A stretch of 64,000 bases of DNA from Vibrio gelatinilyticus. GTDB taxonomy: Bacteria; Pseudomonadota; Gammaproteobacteria; Enterobacterales; Vibrionaceae. The position numbers were made by a program, and so were the translations under genes. Below the pieces are notes generated by a model, which was given only the letters and a program-made list of their open reading frames with translations, was not told the DNA's origin and made no database searches. The stretch covers positions 62,001 through 126,000 of the forward strand of contig NZ_JAJNNZ010000007.1 of the NCBI RefSeq assembly GCF_022836845.1, given 5' to 3'. Shown here in pieces: positions 20,029 to 30,005 of this stretch. Position 1 is the stretch's first letter, and each line of letters opens with the position of its first letter.

Positions 20029-20823
20029 CTAATTCAGTAACAAACTGTCATCGGCAAGTTCTTCACCGCGAACTTTTGAGAACATCTCAAGTAAGTCTGG
20101 AACGCTCATCCCCGCTCTTTGCTCACCAGCAACATCCAAGACGATTTCGCCTTGGTGTAACATCACTGTGCGATCCCCACAAGCCAAAGCATCCTTCATC
20201 GAATGGGTCACCATCATGACAGTAAGGTTAAACTCTTTAACCACTTTCTTGGTTAAATCAATGACAAACGCTGCCATGCGAGGGTCGAGAGCTGCTGTAT
20301 GCTCATCGAGCAGCAATAACTTGCTGTCTGAGAGCGTCGCCATAACAAGGCTTACAGCCTGTCTTTGACCACCAGACAGTAAACCAATATTATCACTTAA
20401 CCTATCTTCTAAACCCAAGCCAAGAATACTGATACGCTCCTGAAACAACTTTCTACGTTTAGCCGATAGTGATAAACCCCAGCCACGCTTTTTGCCACGC
20501 ATATAAGCCAAAGCCATGTTTTCTTCGATGGTTAAGTCTCCACAAGTGCCAGCAAGAGGGTCTTGAAATACTCTTGCACATTGACTAGCACGTTGATCAA
20601 CGGTTCTGCGAGTCACGTCGAGATCGTCAATAAGGACACGCCCGCCAACCATCGGCGTTTCTCCAGTGACAGCACCAAGCAACGTTGATTTTCCTGCACC
20701 ATTCGAGCCAATCACCGTTAGGAACTGATGTTCTGGCACTTCTAAATCGACACCACGTAGCGCTCTGTTTTCTAAAATTGTGCCCTGATTAAAGGTCACT
20801 TGAATATCTTCTAAACGGATCAT
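20029..20823 (-). CDS. ABC transporter ATP-binding protein
   Basis: The ATPase subunit of an importer whose permease and binding protein lie upstream. In 264 residues it has Walker A GSNGAGKST (39-47), the signature LLSGGQRQAVSLVMA, Walker B LLLLDEHTAALDP and the switch histidine in VTHSMKDAL. The family is the COG1101 group that partners with COG4120 permeases and PF04392 binding proteins. Its ATG overlaps the permease stop by four bases, so translation is coupled. The substrate is unknown; relatives include the Trp-linked TrpXYZ systems of Gram-positive bacteria. Confidence 0.87.
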   Translation of the reverse strand: MIRLEDIQVTFNQGTILENRALRGVDLEVPEHQFLTVIGSNGAGKSTLLGAVTGETPMVGGRVLIDDLDVTRRTVDQRASQCARVFQDPLAGTCGDLTIEENMALAYMRGKKRGWGLSLSAKRRKLFQERISILGLGLEDRLSDNIGLLSGGQRQAVSLVMATLSDSKLLLLDEHTAALDPRMAAFVIDLTKKVVKEFNLTVMMVTHSMKDALACGDRTVMLHQGEIVLDVAGEQRAGMSVPDLLEMFSKVRGEELADDSLLLN

Positions 20824-21764
20824 GCTGCTCTCCCCGTTTGATCGCCTGAATTCGATACCGCTTTATTCTCAGCAGGCTTACCGCCCTTTTTTGCCTTGAG
20901 GTTTCCTTTAAGCTTTGGCGCAATAAGCGCGATAGCAACGAGCACAGCCGTTACTAAGTTCAGATCGGACGCTTGCAAACCGAACATTCCAGAACTCAGA
21001 GCAAAAGCCACTGCTAATCGGTAAAGTACAGAACCGACAATCACAGCAATCACAGCAATCCATATACGGCGACCCGGTATCAAGGTTTGCCCCAGAATAA
21101 CGGCAGCAAGACCCACTACGATGGTACCCACTCCAGATGTCACATCTGCAAAACTGTTCGTTTGCGCAAACAGTGCTCCGGCGAAGCCGACAAAGCCGTT
21201 GGAAAGCGCGAGACAAAAGTAAGTATAAAACGAAGTGCTTGCACCTTGCGCGCGCACCATTCTGTCATTGACTCCCGTTGCTCTTAACCCTAAGCCAAAA
21301 TCACTGTTCAGTAGACGAACGACAAACCAGGCCGATATTAAAACCAGAATTCCGACAACGATTGGACGAATGTACATTGAATCGCCCATCATCTCGAATG
21401 GGGTTAAGATAGTTTCTTCACCAAGCAAGGCCATATTAGGGCGGCCCATGATACGAATATTGATAGAGAAAGCGGCAATCATGGTTAGAATTGAGGCGAG
21501 CAGATGCAAAATACCACAACGTACGGCAAGAAATGCGGTCACCCAGCCCGTCGCTGCTCCGGCAACAATTGCCATACCTGTAGCCACCCATGGATTGATA
21601 CCTGCAACAATCGCAGTTGCTGCTACCGCCGCACCCATAGGAAAGCTGCCATCAACACTGAGGTCAGGAAAGTCGAGTACCCTGAAGGTAAGATAGACGC
21701 CCAGCGCAACAAGACCATAAATCATGCCAATTTCAAGCGCGCCAAAAAAAGCGAAAGCAGACAT
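20820..21764 (-). CDS. ABC transporter permease (COG4120 type)
   Basis: Integral inner-membrane subunit of 314 residues with about eight to nine hydrophobic segments and the branched-chain-amino-acid-like permease fold. Motifs such as LVALGVYLTFRVLDFPDLSVDGSFP (read residues 15-39) and GLRATGVNDRMVRAQGAST, the ATPase contact loop, are seen. The C-terminus is a basic, Lys/Ala-rich cytoplasmic tail. It follows the binding-protein gene by about 57 bases and overlaps the ATPase gene by four. No substrate can be read from sequence. Confidence 0.86.
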   Translation of the reverse strand: MSAFAFFGALEIGMIYGLVALGVYLTFRVLDFPDLSVDGSFPMGAAVAATAIVAGINPWVATGMAIVAGAATGWVTAFLAVRCGILHLLASILTMIAAFSINIRIMGRPNMALLGEETILTPFEMMGDSMYIRPIVVGILVLISAWFVVRLLNSDFGLGLRATGVNDRMVRAQGASTSFYTYFCLALSNGFVGFAGALFAQTNSFADVTSGVGTIVVGLAAVILGQTLIPGRRIWIAVIAVIVGSVLYRLAVAFALSSGMFGLQASDLNLVTAVLVAIALIAPKLKGNLKAKKGGKPAENKAVSNSGDQTGRAA

Positions 21765-21821
21765 AACAACTCCTTTTCTGCTTTGATGCGCCTAGGCTGC
21801 ATGCCTAGGCGACGACGAGAT

Positions 21822-22787
21822 TTACTTCACGCTTGTTGCGCGGTCCATTACAGACTTAGGAATTACAATACCTAACTTTTTAGCTGCCGATGCGTTGATA
21901 ACAAGATCAGAACCTTTAGCTACCTGAACATCAATTTTTCCTGGATCTTGACCTTCAAGAATTTGAGCTACGTAATCAGCCGTTTGAACGCCAATCTGAT
22001 AGTAGTCAAAACCTAAACTTGCTACAGCACCACGCTCAACGTACGAAGTCGCTGCACCAAATACTGGCGTTTTCGCTTGGTTCGCCGCTACGATCATGCC
22101 TTCGATAGCACTAGCAACCGTATTATCAATCAGAGCATAAATGATGTCAGACTTTGCCGAGATAGCTTGAGTCGCCGTTTGCACGTCTGCACTTTTAAGT
22201 GCTGTCGCTTCAACTAACTCTATACCGTGCTTTTTCGTGCTGTCTTTTAACAGAGCCATCAAGCTAACCGCATTAGCTTCACCTGGGTTAAAGACCACAC
22301 CAATCGTTTTAACAGACGGCATAATTTCTTTTATGAGTTCGACATGCTGATCAACTGGTGAAAGATCAGATAAGCCCGTTACGTTCTTGCCCGGTTGCTC
22401 AAGTTGCTTAACCAACTTAGCACCCACAGGATCAGTAACAGCGGTGAATACCACTGGAATATCACGCGTTGCAGAAACCAGAGCTTGAGCCGTTGGGGTT
22501 GCAATACCAACAAGAACATCAGGTCGCTCGCCGACATATTGACGCGCAATTTGTACCGCAATAGCTGGGTTACCTTGCGCTGTTTTAAAATCAAACTCTA
22601 GGTTCTTGCCTTGCTCATAACCTTTTTCTTTCAGGCCGTCGAGTAATCCTTGACGAGTAGCATCTAATGCTGGGTGTTCTACAATTTGGGATACAGCAAC
22701 TTTGGCTGTTTTTGCCATAATACTAGTGGAGGATAGTAGTGCCGCTCCGGCTAAGATTGCTGCTGTGATCAGCTTGCTTGCTTTCAT
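21822..22787 (-). CDS. ABC transporter substrate-binding protein (PF04392 type)
   Basis: Periplasmic binding protein of 321 residues that feeds the adjacent permease and ATPase. A signal peptide of about 25 residues (MKASKLITAAILAGAALLSS, cleavage after SIMA) precedes a two-lobe periplasmic fold: VAVSQIVEHPALDATRQGL, VLVGIATPTAQAL, VVFTAVTDPVGAKLV, GVVFNPGEANAVSL. These strings are typical of PF04392. The ATG at complement 22785-22787 has AAGGAG upstream. Known or proposed ligands for relatives include tryptophan and other aromatic compounds; none is proven here. A small operator-like dyad lies in the 5' region (around 22865-22885). Confidence 0.86.
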   Translation of the reverse strand: MKASKLITAAILAGAALLSSTSIMAKTAKVAVSQIVEHPALDATRQGLLDGLKEKGYEQGKNLEFDFKTAQGNPAIAVQIARQYVGERPDVLVGIATPTAQALVSATRDIPVVFTAVTDPVGAKLVKQLEQPGKNVTGLSDLSPVDQHVELIKEIMPSVKTIGVVFNPGEANAVSLMALLKDSTKKHGIELVEATALKSADVQTATQAISAKSDIIYALIDNTVASAIEGMIVAANQAKTPVFGAATSYVERGAVASLGFDYYQIGVQTADYVAQILEGQDPGKIDVQVAKGSDLVINASAAKKLGIVIPKSVMDRATSVK

Positions 22788-23154
22788 CTTGACTCCTTGA
22801 TTCAGCAATTTTGTGTTTGCTCATGTGATGTTTTAGATAGGCGGTGAAACATGCCTTAATGGAAGTGTATACAATAAGTTACACCTCAAAATTCAATGCA
22901 CATTTATCTCTGTGCGTAATGCTATTACTACCAGCAAGTTCACTAGATTGAAAGGAAATATTAACAAACAAGCTCACAAAGTGTGCATGCAATACTATTT
23001 AGTAAAATATTTACGAATCAAAGCGTATAAATTCCGATACAAGACGGTGTGTTTTGTCATTTCCACAAAGTAAACATCTGTTGATGATGCATAAACTGCG
23101 TGAATCAAAGGCAAGTGGTGCATCCGTTAATCTAGATAAGTAAAAGGGGTTTCA
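22788..23154. other. Divergent intergenic region, ABC operon and sugar dehydrogenase
   Basis: This 367-base AT-rich spacer must carry both divergent promoters. A GTGTA...TACAC dyad (about 22866-22885) and a GTAAA-ATA-TTTAC dyad near 23001-23013 are visible. I see no confident promoter and no small gene. Confidence 0.35.
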
Positions 23155-24258
23155 ATGTTAACGTCACATCATAGGTTCCTTGTCTTTATCTACTGCCTAC
23201 TATTCAATACAGGTATCTGCCATGCTATTGAATTGGAAAGCAGTCAACTCACCAAAGTTGCCACACTCAACTCTGTGCCTTGGGCCATCGAGAATTTTGC
23301 CAACAACCGGTTTCTCATTTCCTTACGCAGTGGCAAGCTCTTAGTTCTCGATAGCCATCTAGGAAGTATTAAAGAGGTACCTGGCCTACCAGACATATAT
23401 GTCAAAGGGCAAGGTGGTCTGATGGACATCAAGCAAGCCCCCTCCGAGGACAATACATTCTATGTGACATATGCAAAGCCCATCGGTAACGGCGGGGCTC
23501 CAACCGTTGCCAAAGTCGTGATCAATAATGACCGAATATCGGTTTGGCAAGACTTGTTTACGAGCAATTTCACAGTGACCAGTGGGCGCCATTTTGGCAG
23601 TCGAGTTACCTTTGACCAAAAAGGTTTCTTATATATGACAATTGGTGACGGGGGCGATCGTGACAATGGGCAGGACACTACCACCCATGCTGGCACTATC
23701 GTCCGTCTTGGAAAAAGCGGTGAGATCCCTAATGATAATCCATATGTAAATAGCAGTAATGTGCTACCAGAGATTTATAGTTTTGGGCACAGGAATCCAC
23801 AAGGTATCGCGTTTGACCCGCACAATAACGTCCTTTGGGCGATCGAGCATGGCCCACGTGGTGGTGACGAACTAAACAAAATCGAAGCCGGAAAGAACTA
23901 TGGGTGGCCGATAACATCACACGGCCAAGAATACTGGGGCCCTATTAATGTGGGTGAAGCACAAGAAAAAGAGGGGATAGAGTCTCCTAAAAAAGTGTAT
24001 GTCCCTTCAATAGCACCCGGTTCACTTTATATTTATACCAATGACTATTTCCCTCGCCTGCAAGGAAAGCTGCTTATAGGCGCGCTTAAGCTCACTCATA
24101 TTAATATCCTGGACGTTAATAATCACGCACAGGTAATAGAGGAAAGGCGCTACTACTCTGAACTCAATGAACGCATCAGGGACATTACCTCAGATGACAA
24201 AGGCAATATTTGGTTTATCGCTGACAGTGGCGCTGTCTATATGGTGTCGCGGAAATAA
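23155..24258 (+). CDS. Periplasmic PQQ-dependent aldose sugar dehydrogenase-like protein
   Basis: A secreted beta-propeller protein of the glucose/sorbosone dehydrogenase family (PF07995), related to E. coli YliI, which oxidises aldoses with PQQ. The signal peptide covers residues 1-24 (ending GICHA). Family motifs are present: SGRHFGSRVTFDQKGFLYMT, GDGGDRDNGQD, SFGHRNPQGIAFDP, EHGPRGGDELN and GKNYGWP. The PQQ-contact histidine and arginine lie in these segments. The start has AAAAGGGG upstream. Vibrios commonly lack PQQ synthesis, and no pqq genes are here, so cofactor supply from outside is an open question. Single-gene unit with its own terminator. Confidence 0.87.
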   Translation: MLTSHHRFLVFIYCLLFNTGICHAIELESSQLTKVATLNSVPWAIENFANNRFLISLRSGKLLVLDSHLGSIKEVPGLPDIYVKGQGGLMDIKQAPSEDNTFYVTYAKPIGNGGAPTVAKVVINNDRISVWQDLFTSNFTVTSGRHFGSRVTFDQKGFLYMTIGDGGDRDNGQDTTTHAGTIVRLGKSGEIPNDNPYVNSSNVLPEIYSFGHRNPQGIAFDPHNNVLWAIEHGPRGGDELNKIEAGKNYGWPITSHGQEYWGPINVGEAQEKEGIESPKKVYVPSIAPGSLYIYTNDYFPRLQGKLLIGALKLTHINILDVNNHAQVIEERRYYSELNERIRDITSDDKGNIWFIADSGAVYMVSRK

Positions 24259-24275
24259 AGTCGCTAGCATACAAT

Positions 24276-24318
24276 AAGGCCCTAAACTCTTTCTTGTTAG
24301 AAGTGTTTAGGGCCTTTT
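24276..24318. terminator. Convergent terminator, sugar dehydrogenase and yfbV
   Basis: AAGGCCCTAAAC (24276-24287) pairs with GTTTAGGGCCTT (24305-24316). Confidence 0.75.
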
Positions 24319-24335
24319 CTATTCGTTCTTTTTAT

Positions 24336-24788
24336 TTAGAACCAACGTTCAAGCGCGTTTTTGTCGAGTTGCCTAAATGCTCTGTTCAAAATAACGGCGA
24401 GCTCTCTGTATCTTGGGTTTGCGTTGACAGGTTCGAGCGCGAAGCCAGTCTCTGTTATTTTCTGATGAAGCTCTCGATACCAAGCAGCTAGAGAAGGCGG
24501 TAGCTGAGTATTCGCACGATTGCCCAACCACCACATACCTTGCAAAGGCAAGCTAATTGCAAACAGAGCAACCACAATAGCTTGTGGCATTGCTTGAGCA
24601 TTACTAAATGTCATCTGAGTCAAAATACTAATCGCTGCGACAGCAGGCATCACTTTGATGCCAAATCTTGTGGCTTTTATGATGCGTTGCTCTGGAAACA
24701 GCGGAGTAAGCTCTTTTCTCATTGGCCACGTTTCCATGTAACGCTGGCCATTTTTTAAACTTTGAGTTAAACCAGCCCTATCACTCAT
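24336..24788 (-). CDS. yfbV: UPF0208 inner-membrane protein YfbV
   Basis: This 150-residue protein has two membrane helices (about 42-62 and 68-88). The N-terminal [14 protein letters not shown] and following [15 protein letters not shown] are signatures of YfbV. In E. coli, YfbV limits the reach of the MatP-organised terminus macrodomain; whether the same holds in this organism is not known. It lies divergent from ackA with 336 bases between them, the same neighbourhood as in E. coli. Identity is firm; function is by analogy. Confidence 0.9.
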   Translation of the reverse strand: MSDRAGLTQSLKNGQRYMETWPMRKELTPLFPEQRIIKATRFGIKVMPAVAAISILTQMTFSNAQAMPQAIVVALFAISLPLQGMWWLGNRANTQLPPSLAAWYRELHQKITETGFALEPVNANPRYRELAVILNRAFRQLDKNALERWF

Positions 24789-25124
24789 CTTACAACCTCA
24801 CTAAAAAAAAGTTGAACCATTCAAAAAATGATACAAAACATTGACGAAAGTTAAGATTCTTTCAAATTATTTTGTTATATTTCGCCATTATCGTTATTCT
24901 TATCAGAACCCTCATTCTCATTGTTGCCGTAAATTTCAATTAAGGCAACTAGAGTTGGCTTCTGCAAGGATAGCAAATGTGGTTTTCTTAAGAAAATCGC
25001 ATATCATTATACGGTAATTGATGTATTTTTGACCAAAGTTAATTGGTGATATTTTGTTACGCCTTAACTTTGGGAAACGTTTATACCCCCGATCTTGGAT
25101 CAGACAATATACAGGTAACCTCTA
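24789..25124. promoter_or_regulatory. yfbV-ackA intergenic region with two dyads
   Basis: No gene. TTTTCTT/AAGAAAA (24983-24996) is an exact 14-base dyad, and TATACG at 25009-25014 is a possible -10. Further on, CCAAAGTTAA (25033-25042) and TTAACTTTGG (25074-25083) are exact complements 31 bases apart, 40-90 bases before the ackA start. The latter could be an mRNA hairpin or a paired operator. Confidence 0.4.
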
Positions 25125-26321
25125 ATGTCTAAGCTGGTTTTAGTTTTAAACTGTGGTAGTTCTTCTCTTAAATTCGCCATCGTTGATGCAGAAAATGGTA
25201 ATGAGCACCTAACAGGTCTTGCTGAATGCCTTCACTTGCCTGAAGCGCGTATCAAATGGAAGCTTGACGGTAAGCACGAGGCACAACTCGGTAACGGTGC
25301 TGCACACGAAGAAGCATTGGCGTTCATGGTAGAAACTATCCTTGCTTCTAAACCTGAGCTAAAAGCTAACCTTGGTGCTATCGGTCACCGTATCGTTCAC
25401 GGTGGCGAGCAATTCACATCTTCTGCACTTATCACAGACGAAGTACTTAAAGGTATCGAAGATTCTGCAACATTTGCACCTCTTCACAACCCTGCTCACA
25501 TCATCGGTATCGAAGCAGCGAAGCACAACTTCCCTGAGCTGAAGAACGTAGCAGTATTTGACACTGCGTTCCACCAAACGATGCCTCAAGAGTCTTACCT
25601 ATACGCACTACCATACAACCTGTACAAAGAGCACGGCATCCGTCGCTACGGCATGCACGGTACTTCTCACCTATTCATCGCACGTGAAGCAGCTGAGCTA
25701 CTTGGTAAACCCGCTAACGAACTCAACATCATCAACTGCCACCTAGGTAACGGTGCTTCTGTTTGTGCTATCAAAAACGGTGAGTCTGTAGATACTTCAA
25801 TGGGTCTAACTCCACTTGAAGGCCTCGTAATGGGTACTCGTTGTGGTGACATCGATCCTGCGATCATCTTCCACCTACACGACGCACTAGGTTACTCTGT
25901 AGAGCAAATCAACAACATGCTAACTAAAGAGTCTGGCCTTCTAGGTCTAACTGAAGTGACGTCTGACTGTCGTTTCGTTGAAGACAACTACGGTGAGAAA
26001 GAAGAAGCAACGCGTGCAATGGACGTCTTCTGCCACCGCCTAGCTAAATACGTAGCAGGTTACACGGCATCTCTTGACGGTCGTCTAGATGCTATCGTGT
26101 TCACTGGTGGTATCGGTGAAAACTCTGCACCAATTCGTGAGATGGTTCTAAACCGCCTTGGCGTATTCGGTATCGAAGTAGACGGTGAAGCAAACCTTAA
26201 AGCGCGTTTCGGCGGCGAAGGCACTATCACATCTGCCGACAGCCGCATCCCAGCAATGGTTATCTCTACTAACGAAGAGCTAGTTATCGCTGAAGACACT
26301 GCGCGCCTAGCAGGTCTTTAA
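25125..26321 (+). CDS. ackA: Acetate kinase
   Basis: AckA makes acetate and ATP from acetyl phosphate and ADP, the second step of acetate overflow. The 398-residue protein carries [11 protein letters not shown] (7-17), the acetokinase signatures RIVHGGEQF and [24 protein letters not shown] and FTGGIGENS. Codon use is strongly biased to preferred codons, as expected for a highly expressed gene. pta follows after an internal hairpin. The upstream region has two dyads that may control it. Confidence 0.98.
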   Translation: MSKLVLVLNCGSSSLKFAIVDAENGNEHLTGLAECLHLPEARIKWKLDGKHEAQLGNGAAHEEALAFMVETILASKPELKANLGAIGHRIVHGGEQFTSSALITDEVLKGIEDSATFAPLHNPAHIIGIEAAKHNFPELKNVAVFDTAFHQTMPQESYLYALPYNLYKEHGIRRYGMHGTSHLFIAREAAELLGKPANELNIINCHLGNGASVCAIKNGESVDTSMGLTPLEGLVMGTRCGDIDPAIIFHLHDALGYSVEQINNMLTKESGLLGLTEVTSDCRFVEDNYGEKEEATRAMDVFCHRLAKYVAGYTASLDGRLDAIVFTGGIGENSAPIREMVLNRLGVFGIEVDGEANLKARFGGEGTITSADSRIPAMVISTNEELVIAEDTARLAGL

Positions 26322-26327
26322 TGTTCA

Positions 26328-26356
26328 AACTGGCTAACTTTGGTTAGCCAGTTTTC
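26328..26356 (+). terminator. Hairpin between ackA and pta
   Basis: AACTGGCTAAC (26328-26338) pairs with GTTAGCCAGTT (26343-26353), TTTG loop, short T-rich tail. Possibly a partial terminator that lowers pta relative to ackA. Confidence 0.7.
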
Positions 26357-26445
26357 TTATTGGGCTCAGCCGAAGTCTCCTTTCTCCAAAAGGACACAAG
26401 TTCTACTGAGCTTCCTCCCTAGATATAGTTTGAGGTACTTAAAGA

Positions 26446-28590
26446 ATGTCCCGTACTATTATGCTTGTACCAACTAGCGCTGGCGTCGGTCTTACCAGTG
26501 TTAGCATGGGTGTACTGCGTGCTATGGAGCGTAAAGGCGTGAACGTATCGTTCTACAAGCCTATCGCTCAACCTCGCCATGGTGGCGACCAGCCAGATCT
26601 CACTTCTACTATCATCGGCAACAGTAGCGATATGCTCGTCGGTCAACCTCTACCAATGTCAGAAGCAGAGAACCTTTACGGTAGCGAAAAGGTTGACGTT
26701 CTGCTTGAGACTATTGTCGAGCGTTACAACCAAGTTAACAAGAATGCTGAAGTAACGCTTATCGAAGGTCTTGTACCGACTCGTAAGCATCCGTTCGCTA
26801 ACGCTGTTAACGTAGAAATCGCGAAAACGCTTGGTGCAGAAATTGTCTTTGTCGCAACTCCAGGTACTGATAACCCAAGTCAGCTAAAAGAGCGTATTGA
26901 AGTCGCTTGTACTAACTACGGGGGTACGAAGAACAAGAACATTTCTGGTGTTATCATCAACAAGCTGAACGCTCCTGTTGATGAAGCGGGTCGCACGCGC
27001 CCAGATTTGTCAGAGATTTTTGATGACGCTGATACTGCGCAGCAAGCTAACCTTAAAGTTATGCAGATCTTCAACACGAGTCCAATCCGTGTTCTGGGCT
27101 GTGTACCTTGGAAGATAGACTTGATCGCGACTCGTGCTATTGACATGGCTAAACACCTGAACTCTGAAATCATCAACGAAGGTGACATCGCTTCTCGTCG
27201 TATTAAGAGCATCACATTCTGCGCACGTTCACTGCCTAACATGATCGAGCACTTCAAACCAGGCTCACTGCTAGTCACTTCTGCAGATCGCCCTGACGTT
27301 ATCGTAGCCGCAGCTCTAGCGGCCATGAACGGAGTGGAAATCGGTGCAATTCTACTAACAGGTGGCTATGATGTTCCGGTTGAGATCGCAGATCTCATTA
27401 AACCTGCACTAGATACAGGTCTTCCGATATTCAAAGCACAAGGGAACACTTGGCAGACGTCTCTTAACCTACAAAGCTTCAGCCTAGAAGTCCCTGCAGA
27501 CGATAAAGAACGTATCGAGTTCGTAAACGAACACGTTGCTGGTCATATCGACGGCCCTTGGATCGACTCTCTACTGGAAGGTACCATTGGTACTCGTAAA
27601 CTCAGCCCACCTGCGTTCCGTTATCAGCTAACTGAACTCGCTCGTCGTGCTGGCAAACGTATCGTCCTTCCTGAAGGCGACGAGCCACGTACTGTCAAAG
27701 CAGCCGCTATCTGTGCTGAGCGTGGTATTGCCGAGTGTATACTTCTAGGTAACCCTGAAGAGATCAAGCGCGTTGCAGCGCAGCAAGGTGTTGAGCTAGG
27801 CACTGGCGTTCAAATCATCGATACGGATGCTGTCCGTGAGCAATATGTCGCTCGCTTAGTTGAGCTTCGTGGCGCTAAAGGTATGACGGAAGTTGTTGCT
27901 CGTGAGAAGCTCCAGGACTCAGTATACCTAGGTACGATGATGCTTGAAGCGAATGAAGTTGACGGCCTTGTATCAGGTGCAGTTCATACAACCGCAAACA
28001 CAATCGTTCCCCCGTTCCAAATTATCAAAACGGCTCCGGGCACTTCTATCGTATCTTCAATCTTCTTCATGCTTCTGCCTGATCAAGTATTGGTATACGG
28101 TGACTGTGCAATCAACCCAGATCCAACAGCGGAACAGCTTGCTGAAATTGCAATCCAATCTGCTGATTCTGCACAAGCGTTTGGTATTGATCCACGCGTT
28201 GCAATGATCTCTTACTCGACAGGTGAGTCTGGTAAAGGTGCAGATGTAGATAAAGTTCGTGAAGCAACGAAACTGGCTCAGGCTAAACGTCCAGATCTTA
28301 TCATTGATGGTCCATTACAGTACGATGCAGCCATTATGGAGAACGTAGCGGCTTCTAAAGCACCTAACTCTCCAGTCGCAGGTAAAGCAACCGTCTTCGT
28401 ATTCCCAGACCTCAACACGGGCAACACAACTTACAAAGCGGTTCAACGCTCGGCAGACTTAGTCTCTATCGGTCCAATGTTGCAAGGCATGCGTAAGCCT
28501 GTTAACGATCTTTCCCGTGGCGCACTTGTAGACGACATCGTATACACAGTCGCACTGACTGCGATTCAATCAGCTCAAGAGCAAGAATAA
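26446..28590 (+). CDS. pta: Phosphate acetyltransferase, long form
   Basis: Pta converts acetyl-CoA and phosphate to acetyl phosphate and CoA. The 714-residue protein is the three-part long form: an N-terminal dethiobiotin-synthetase-like P-loop domain ([20 protein letters not shown], residues 6-25), a central DRTGG-type domain (about 215-330), and the catalytic PTA_PTB domain (about 385-712) with [14 protein letters not shown] and [16 protein letters not shown]. The N-terminal parts allow allosteric control in E. coli. It forms the acetate pathway with ackA and ends at a strong terminator. Confidence 0.97.
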   Translation: MSRTIMLVPTSAGVGLTSVSMGVLRAMERKGVNVSFYKPIAQPRHGGDQPDLTSTIIGNSSDMLVGQPLPMSEAENLYGSEKVDVLLETIVERYNQVNKNAEVTLIEGLVPTRKHPFANAVNVEIAKTLGAEIVFVATPGTDNPSQLKERIEVACTNYGGTKNKNISGVIINKLNAPVDEAGRTRPDLSEIFDDADTAQQANLKVMQIFNTSPIRVLGCVPWKIDLIATRAIDMAKHLNSEIINEGDIASRRIKSITFCARSLPNMIEHFKPGSLLVTSADRPDVIVAAALAAMNGVEIGAILLTGGYDVPVEIADLIKPALDTGLPIFKAQGNTWQTSLNLQSFSLEVPADDKERIEFVNEHVAGHIDGPWIDSLLEGTIGTRKLSPPAFRYQLTELARRAGKRIVLPEGDEPRTVKAAAICAERGIAECILLGNPEEIKRVAAQQGVELGTGVQIIDTDAVREQYVARLVELRGAKGMTEVVAREKLQDSVYLGTMMLEANEVDGLVSGAVHTTANTIVPPFQIIKTAPGTSIVSSIFFMLLPDQVLVYGDCAINPDPTAEQLAEIAIQSADSAQAFGIDPRVAMISYSTGESGKGADVDKVREATKLAQAKRPDLIIDGPLQYDAAIMENVAASKAPNSPVAGKATVFVFPDLNTGNTTYKAVQRSADLVSIGPMLQGMRKPVNDLSRGALVDDIVYTVALTAIQSAQEQE

Positions 28591-28609
28591 CTGTTCAGAC
28601 ATTCTATTT

Positions 28610-28634
28610 AAAAGCCCCTACTGGGGCTTTTTTT
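28610..28634. terminator. pta terminator
   Basis: AAAAGCCCC (28610-28618) and GGGGCTTTT (28623-28631), loop TACT, T run following; lies at the stop of the convergent membrane gene too. Confidence 0.85.
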
Positions 28635-29901
28635 ATAGCCAGAAAGTCACTAGGCCAACGATAACGGCTGTCAGCATTGGTATTACGACGAGCTTTCCCA
28701 GCTGCCTATCGCCAATCGTAACCACCATCATCATTTTCACCAGCGTATTCATTGCAGCAGCGATCACTATGCCAAGTGCCGCAATGTCCAAAGTTAAACT
28801 ATCTTGGCTTTGCCTTGCTAAAGCTAAGGAAATCGCGTCAACGTCAGTTATGCCCGACAATGCTGCTAGCAACAAGGTACCAGTACTTCCTAGCCATTCC
28901 GAAAGCGCTTTAGACAGCAACATAATCGCGATCAGGACCACCCCAAAAAACAGCGCAGAACGAAGGGCTAAAGGGTTAGCGGTTGTTTTATTAGGCTCAA
29001 CGTAATTGACATCGGCCCTGCGCCATATCCACCATACAGGAAAGTAAATCGCGGCGGTCATCGTTATTAAAGCAGGCCAAAGATAAGCTATTAGGAAGGG
29101 GTTGATAATAAATAAAACGATCAACAATCGTGGGAACATGGTTCCACAGCTTAGTAAAATACCACTGGCTAACAATGGGCTAAGCGAGCTTTGCTTTCGA
29201 GATAGATGAGAAAACTGTAAAGTCAAAGCGGTGGAAGAGCTCAACCCGGCAAACAATGACGTAAAGAGGATCCCACGCTTGGCTCCTCCAATTTTTATCG
29301 CAAAGTAGCCAACAAACGAAATGCTCGCGATTAAGACTACCATCCACCAGATTTCATATGGATTTACCGCATTCCAAGGGCCGTATGTTTTATTCGGTAA
29401 CAGTGGCAGTAATACGATGGAGATCATTAGCAAACGCAGCGCTGCATCAAGTTCATATTCTTGCAGTTTCTGAAGCGCTTGGTGAAGCTCGCTTTTGTTA
29501 TCAAGCACAACCGCTGTGATCACAGCAGCGGACGCTGCGAGTACCGTGTAACCAGAGACGGCTAGGCTGCCCAATACGAATGTGATGAGCAGGCTAACCA
29601 CGCCTGTAATGCTAATATCTTTGCTTTTTCTCTGCTGAATGACAAACGCAATACATGCCAATATAACCAACGCGAGGAGCGCGAACCCTAGAAGAAGAGG
29701 AGAATAAATCTTGGCAAGAAGCGCAATCAACCCACCAAACAAACTCACCAACGAGAACGTTCGTATACCCGCGACACGACTTCCCTCTACACTGTTTCTC
29801 ATGACCCAGCCACGTTGTGTGCCGACGATAGCGCCTAATACTAAGGCAATAAACAGATTCCAAAACAAGTTGTCGCCATTGACTAACGCATTGATGTCCA
29901 T
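28633..29901 (-). CDS. MgtC/SapB-DUF4010 family membrane protein
   Basis: A 422-residue protein with about twelve hydrophobic segments. The N-terminal 145 residues form an MgtC/SapB-like domain (LVLGAIVGTQRGWV at 20-33, GIRTFSLVSLFGGLIALLA at 45-63), and the rest is the DUF4010 membrane region, with GLSSSTALTLQFS and SGITDVDAISLALA. Proteins with this pairing are widespread, with no established substrate. GAGGAC precedes the ATG. It stands alone between pta and the glutathione-linked reductase gene. A role in ion homeostasis is a family-level guess. Confidence 0.82.
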   Translation of the reverse strand: MDINALVNGDNLFWNLFIALVLGAIVGTQRGWVMRNSVEGSRVAGIRTFSLVSLFGGLIALLAKIYSPLLLGFALLALVILACIAFVIQQRKSKDISITGVVSLLITFVLGSLAVSGYTVLAASAAVITAVVLDNKSELHQALQKLQEYELDAALRLLMISIVLLPLLPNKTYGPWNAVNPYEIWWMVVLIASISFVGYFAIKIGGAKRGILFTSLFAGLSSSTALTLQFSHLSRKQSSLSPLLASGILLSCGTMFPRLLIVLFIINPFLIAYLWPALITMTAAIYFPVWWIWRRADVNYVEPNKTTANPLALRSALFFGVVLIAIMLLSKALSEWLGSTGTLLLAALSGITDVDAISLALARQSQDSLTLDIAALGIVIAAAMNTLVKMMMVVTIGDRQLGKLVVIPMLTAVIVGLVTFWL

Positions 29902-30005
29902 CTTTTGTCCTCAATAGCTGCCTCTATAAATAGTGTATTTGTTTTTTCACAAATATCATTGAAGCAGGCATCATTACCGAACAATTCAATGCAGTAGAGT
30001 AACTG

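Noticed and set aside
21235..21696. 153-codon plus-strand frame opposite the ABC permease
   Set aside because: Antisense shadow of a well-supported membrane protein, with a composition dictated by it.
26916..27326. 136-codon minus-strand frame inside pta
   Set aside because: Codon-bias shadow of a highly expressed gene.
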